Of a DNA stretch of 61,879 nucleotides, positions 59,940 to 61,879 are shown piece by piece (within the stretch, counting starts at the first letter, position 1; each line of letters begins with the position of its first letter). The translations under genes and the position numbers were made by a program. The DNA is from Gemmatimonadota bacterium (GTDB lineage Bacteria; Gemmatimonadota; Gemmatimonadetes; Longimicrobiales; Gaopeijiaceae). Where the stretch lies: the NCBI GenBank assembly GCA_029863645.1, contig JAOTVA010000011.1, positions 1 through 61,879 of the forward strand, given 5' to 3'. A model generated the notes under the pieces. That model made no database searches, was not told the DNA's origin, and saw only the letters and a list, made by a program, of their open reading frames with translations.

Positions 59940-61162
59940 CCAAGGGAGCGCTCGCCGCCGTCTTGCCCGCGGAGGCCCTAGCGAGCGGAGTTGCCGGCGG
60001 AGCCCTGGCCGAGCTCGAAGCGGCCGCGGAAGCGGTGGTGCGTCCCGAATCCACCGACGAGGTAGCGGATACTCTGCAATGGGCGACGACGAACTCTGTC
60101 GGGGTCCTTCCGGTGGGATCAGGTGAGCGGTTGCCCAAGAGGAGCGTCCAGGGACGCTTCATCGTTTTGGCGACCGACCGCCTGGCAGGGTTCGAGATCT
60201 ACGAGCCCGCCGACCTCACGCTCACCGCCAAAGCGGGCACACGCCTGTCCAGCGTGAACGAGGCGCTCGGGGCCCATCGGCAGTGGCTCCCCTTCGATCC
60301 ACCCGGGGTGGCGAGTAGAACGCTTGGTGGTCTCGTCGCCATGGGAGAGTCGGGCCCGGTCGCGACAGGTTATGGCGAGCTACGCAGTCACGTTCTCGGC
60401 GCCACCGTCGTGACTGGGGATGGGCGTGTGTTGCGGCTGGGCGGTCGCGTCGTGAAGAACGTGGCGGGCTTCGACCTGCTCCGCCCGGTCGTGGGCAGCC
60501 GAGGGCGCTTGGGTGTGATCACCTCGATTTGCCTGAGAGCCTTTCCCGTCCCGGCCGTCGATCGACTCCTGATTTTTCGGGCCGCCGACGTCGCGGGCCT
60601 CGAGGACGTCGCCCGCGCCGTTCGCACCGCGCCGACCATGCCGGCGTCCGTGGTCGTGTGGGCCCCGACGAAGAAGCCGGCCGGCGAAGCAGCGCTTTTA
60701 GTGCGGCTACACGGGGCGCTACCCACGGTCGACGCCGACCAGGCCACGCTCCAGCGGTCCGCAGGCGTGGTGTTCGAATCGCCGGCGGATGCCGCGGGCA
60801 TTTCCGCCACGGTCCGTGACCATGCGATTGATGCCGCGGTGGGGCTTCGCATGTCGCTCTTGCCGTCCCGGCTGTTCGAGGGGCTCGCTGCGGCTCGGGA
60901 CCGACTCGGCGACATCATGATCGCGGCAGATGCCTACAACGGTTCGGCTCGTCTAGCGGCGGGGGAGGTCGACGAAGCCGCCCTCGTAGGGCTACGCGAC
61001 GCGGTGGAGGCGCTCGGCGGAACGCTTACGGTCACGCGAGCCGGCGACGGTCACGCACAACCGAGCCTTGGGTCCCGACCCAACTCGGCCGAGCGCGAGC
61101 TCGCTGAACGACTGGCAAAGGTGTTCGATCCGGAGGGGGTGTTCTGGCCGTGTCGAGCGTAG
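59936..61162 (+). CDS. glcE: Glycolate oxidase subunit GlcE (FAD-binding)
   Basis: A 408-residue FAD-binding partner of GlcD. The N-terminal FAD region has LPVGSGERLPKRSVQG and VASRTLGGLVAMGESGPVATGYGELRSHVLGATVVTGDGRVLRLGGRVVKNVAGFDL, the usual GlcE pattern. It ends in FDPEGVFWPC, as in GlcE. Start TTG 59936 in a 4-base overlap with the glcD stop; the open frame back to 59726 lies in glcD and is spurious. GlcF overlaps its end. Confidence 0.92.
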   Translation: MTKGALAAVLPAEALASGVAGGALAELEAAAEAVVRPESTDEVADTLQWATTNSVGVLPVGSGERLPKRSVQGRFIVLATDRLAGFEIYEPADLTLTAKAGTRLSSVNEALGAHRQWLPFDPPGVASRTLGGLVAMGESGPVATGYGELRSHVLGATVVTGDGRVLRLGGRVVKNVAGFDLLRPVVGSRGRLGVITSICLRAFPVPAVDRLLIFRAADVAGLEDVARAVRTAPTMPASVVVWAPTKKPAGEAALLVRLHGALPTVDADQATLQRSAGVVFESPADAAGISATVRDHAIDAAVGLRMSLLPSRLFEGLAAARDRLGDIMIAADAYNGSARLAAGEVDEAALVGLRDAVEALGGTLTVTRAGDGHAQPSLGSRPNSAERELAERLAKVFDPEGVFWPCRA

Positions 61163-61879
61163 CCTCCTCCCCGGCGAGCGACGCGCTCGCCGACGCGATG
61201 AGGGCGCAGGCCGACCGCCTGGTCCCCTGCGTCCATTGTGGCTTTTGTCTTCCGGCTTGTCCGACGTACACGCGACTGGGAGACGAGGCGGACTCCCCTC
61301 GAGGGCGATTGCACCTGATGAAGGCCGTCGTGGAGGGCCGCCTCGACCCCGCGTCTGAGGCCTTCGGCACGCATATCGATCGCTGCCTCGGCTGCCGCGC
61401 ATGCGAGCCAGTTTGTCCCTCGGGCGTGGAGTACGGCACCCTCCTCGAGCTTGCGAGACACACGGCGGCGAGTCACGTGCCCCCGGGTCGGCTCACGCGC
61501 GGGCTGCTGACCGTGATGGCATCGCCCCCGCTGCGTGGCGCGCTTTTCCTGGGAGGTCGGCTACTCCGGGCCACGGGGCTGGCGGCGTTGGGCGCGAAGT
61601 TCATGCCGGCCGTGCGGCCTCTCCGGAACGCACGCCTCGGTCTGGCCATGCTGGCGTCGAGTGCCCCCTGGCGCTTGGCTGGCGTGGGACGGCCCGTCGA
61701 CGCGGCGGGTGCCAATCCGGGGCAGTCAGCGCGACCTGCCGCCCGTGGCAGCGTCGGATTGCTGATAGGGTGCGTGCAAGATGGACTGTACGCCCACGTG
61801 AACGCGTCAACCAGGAGAACCTTAGAGGCCAATGGCTTCGAGGTCGTCGCGGTGGTCGGGCAGGAGTGCTGTGGAGCCC
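61150..61879 (+). CDS. glcF: Glycolate oxidase iron-sulfur subunit GlcF, 3'-truncated by window
   Basis: The third subunit, carrying electrons. Two 4Fe-4S motifs are present: Cys27, Cys30, Cys33 and Cys37 (CVHCGFCLPACP), and Cys79, Cys82, Cys85 and Cys89 (CLGCRACEPVCP). A first heterodisulfide-reductase-type region begins near the end (GCVQDGLY, then ECCGA). Start GTG 61150, with GGAGGGGG upstream, overlapping the glcE stop. About 243 of some 400 residues are in the window. The end is cut. Confidence 0.92.
   Translation, partial: MSSVASSPASDALADAMRAQADRLVPCVHCGFCLPACPTYTRLGDEADSPRGRLHLMKAVVEGRLDPASEAFGTHIDRCLGCRACEPVCPSGVEYGTLLELARHTAASHVPPGRLTRGLLTVMASPPLRGALFLGGRLLRATGLAALGAKFMPAVRPLRNARLGLAMLASSAPWRLAGVGRPVDAAGANPGQSARPAARGSVGLLIGCVQDGLYAHVNASTRRTLEANGFEVVAVVGQECCGA

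Noticed and set aside
1-61879. Mobile elements, CRISPR arrays, prophage genes, tRNA or rRNA genes
   Set aside because: Looked for on both strands by eye; no transposase, integrase, repeat-spacer array or cloverleaf-like sequence was evident. A dedicated RNA search (tRNAscan-SE, Rfam) was not possible here.

Overview
The window is a high-GC bacterial chromosome segment that holds the origin of replication and the conserved genes around it. Gene content fits Gemmatimonadota: M28 and M14 exopeptidases with signal peptides, a lipid-anchored beta-propeller, an outer-membrane beta-barrel, a cyanobacterial/plant-like IspH and dense 4-bp gene overlaps. That assignment is an inference from gene content; no rRNA gene is present to confirm it. 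I see no insertion sequence, prophage, CRISPR array or tRNA, and coding is nearly continuous.

Bases 1-9.1 kb: end of an ABC transporter ATPase gene, a beta-propeller lipoprotein, then a minus-strand operon that reads as a phospholipid pathway. It encodes an acyltransferase (PlsC), a Tam41-type CDP-diacylglycerol synthase and a CDP-alcohol phosphatidyltransferase, with an M28 peptidase behind. On the plus strand follow an acetoacetate-decarboxylase-fold protein, a diacylglycerol kinase, a membrane protein, a winged-helix regulator and UppS. UppS lacks its usual neighbour cdsA. Bases 9.1-15.3 kb: Ada, a large ATPase-LuxR regulator divergent from it, and a thioesterase / phosphopantetheinyl transferase / pyrE operon.

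Bases 15.3-29.2 kb: the origin domain. dnaA and dnaN point left and flank a 254-bp oriC candidate with DnaA boxes, DnaA-trio-like triplets and an AT-rich element. To the right run rpmH-rnpA-yidD-yidC-mnmE-acyP-mnmG, a perfect 16-bp parS, parA-parB, an M23 peptidase and a bactofilin. rpmH appears to be nested out of frame inside rnpA, as described for Thermus.

Bases 29.2-42.7 kb: M28 peptidase, beta-barrel protein, M14 peptidase, zinc-ribbon/TPR membrane protein, an SDR, a LOG protein, then lipA-pdhA-pdhB-pdhC. The matching E3 (lpdA) lies about 10 kb further on, beside a MarR regulator. Bases 42.7-61.9 kb: an HD-GYP sensor behind a type II pseudopilin gene, a secreted protein, a SET-domain protein, a CADD-type p-aminobenzoate protein, a sodium:solute symporter, a GNAT protein and glycosyltransferase pair, ispH, fxsA, an M42 peptidase, a GAF protein, an MBL hydrolase and glcD-glcE-glcF (glcF is cut by the window end).

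Functional links: the left block makes phosphatidic acid, CDP-DAG and an anionic phospholipid, with the DAG kinase recycling DAG to PA. The centre couples initiation, segregation, protein insertion and cell-shape functions. lipA, PDH and lpdA form one pyruvate dehydrogenase system. The most interesting items are the Tam41 operon, the rpmH/rnpA overlap, the oriC layout, the CADD gene, and two genes whose only plausible start is CTG.
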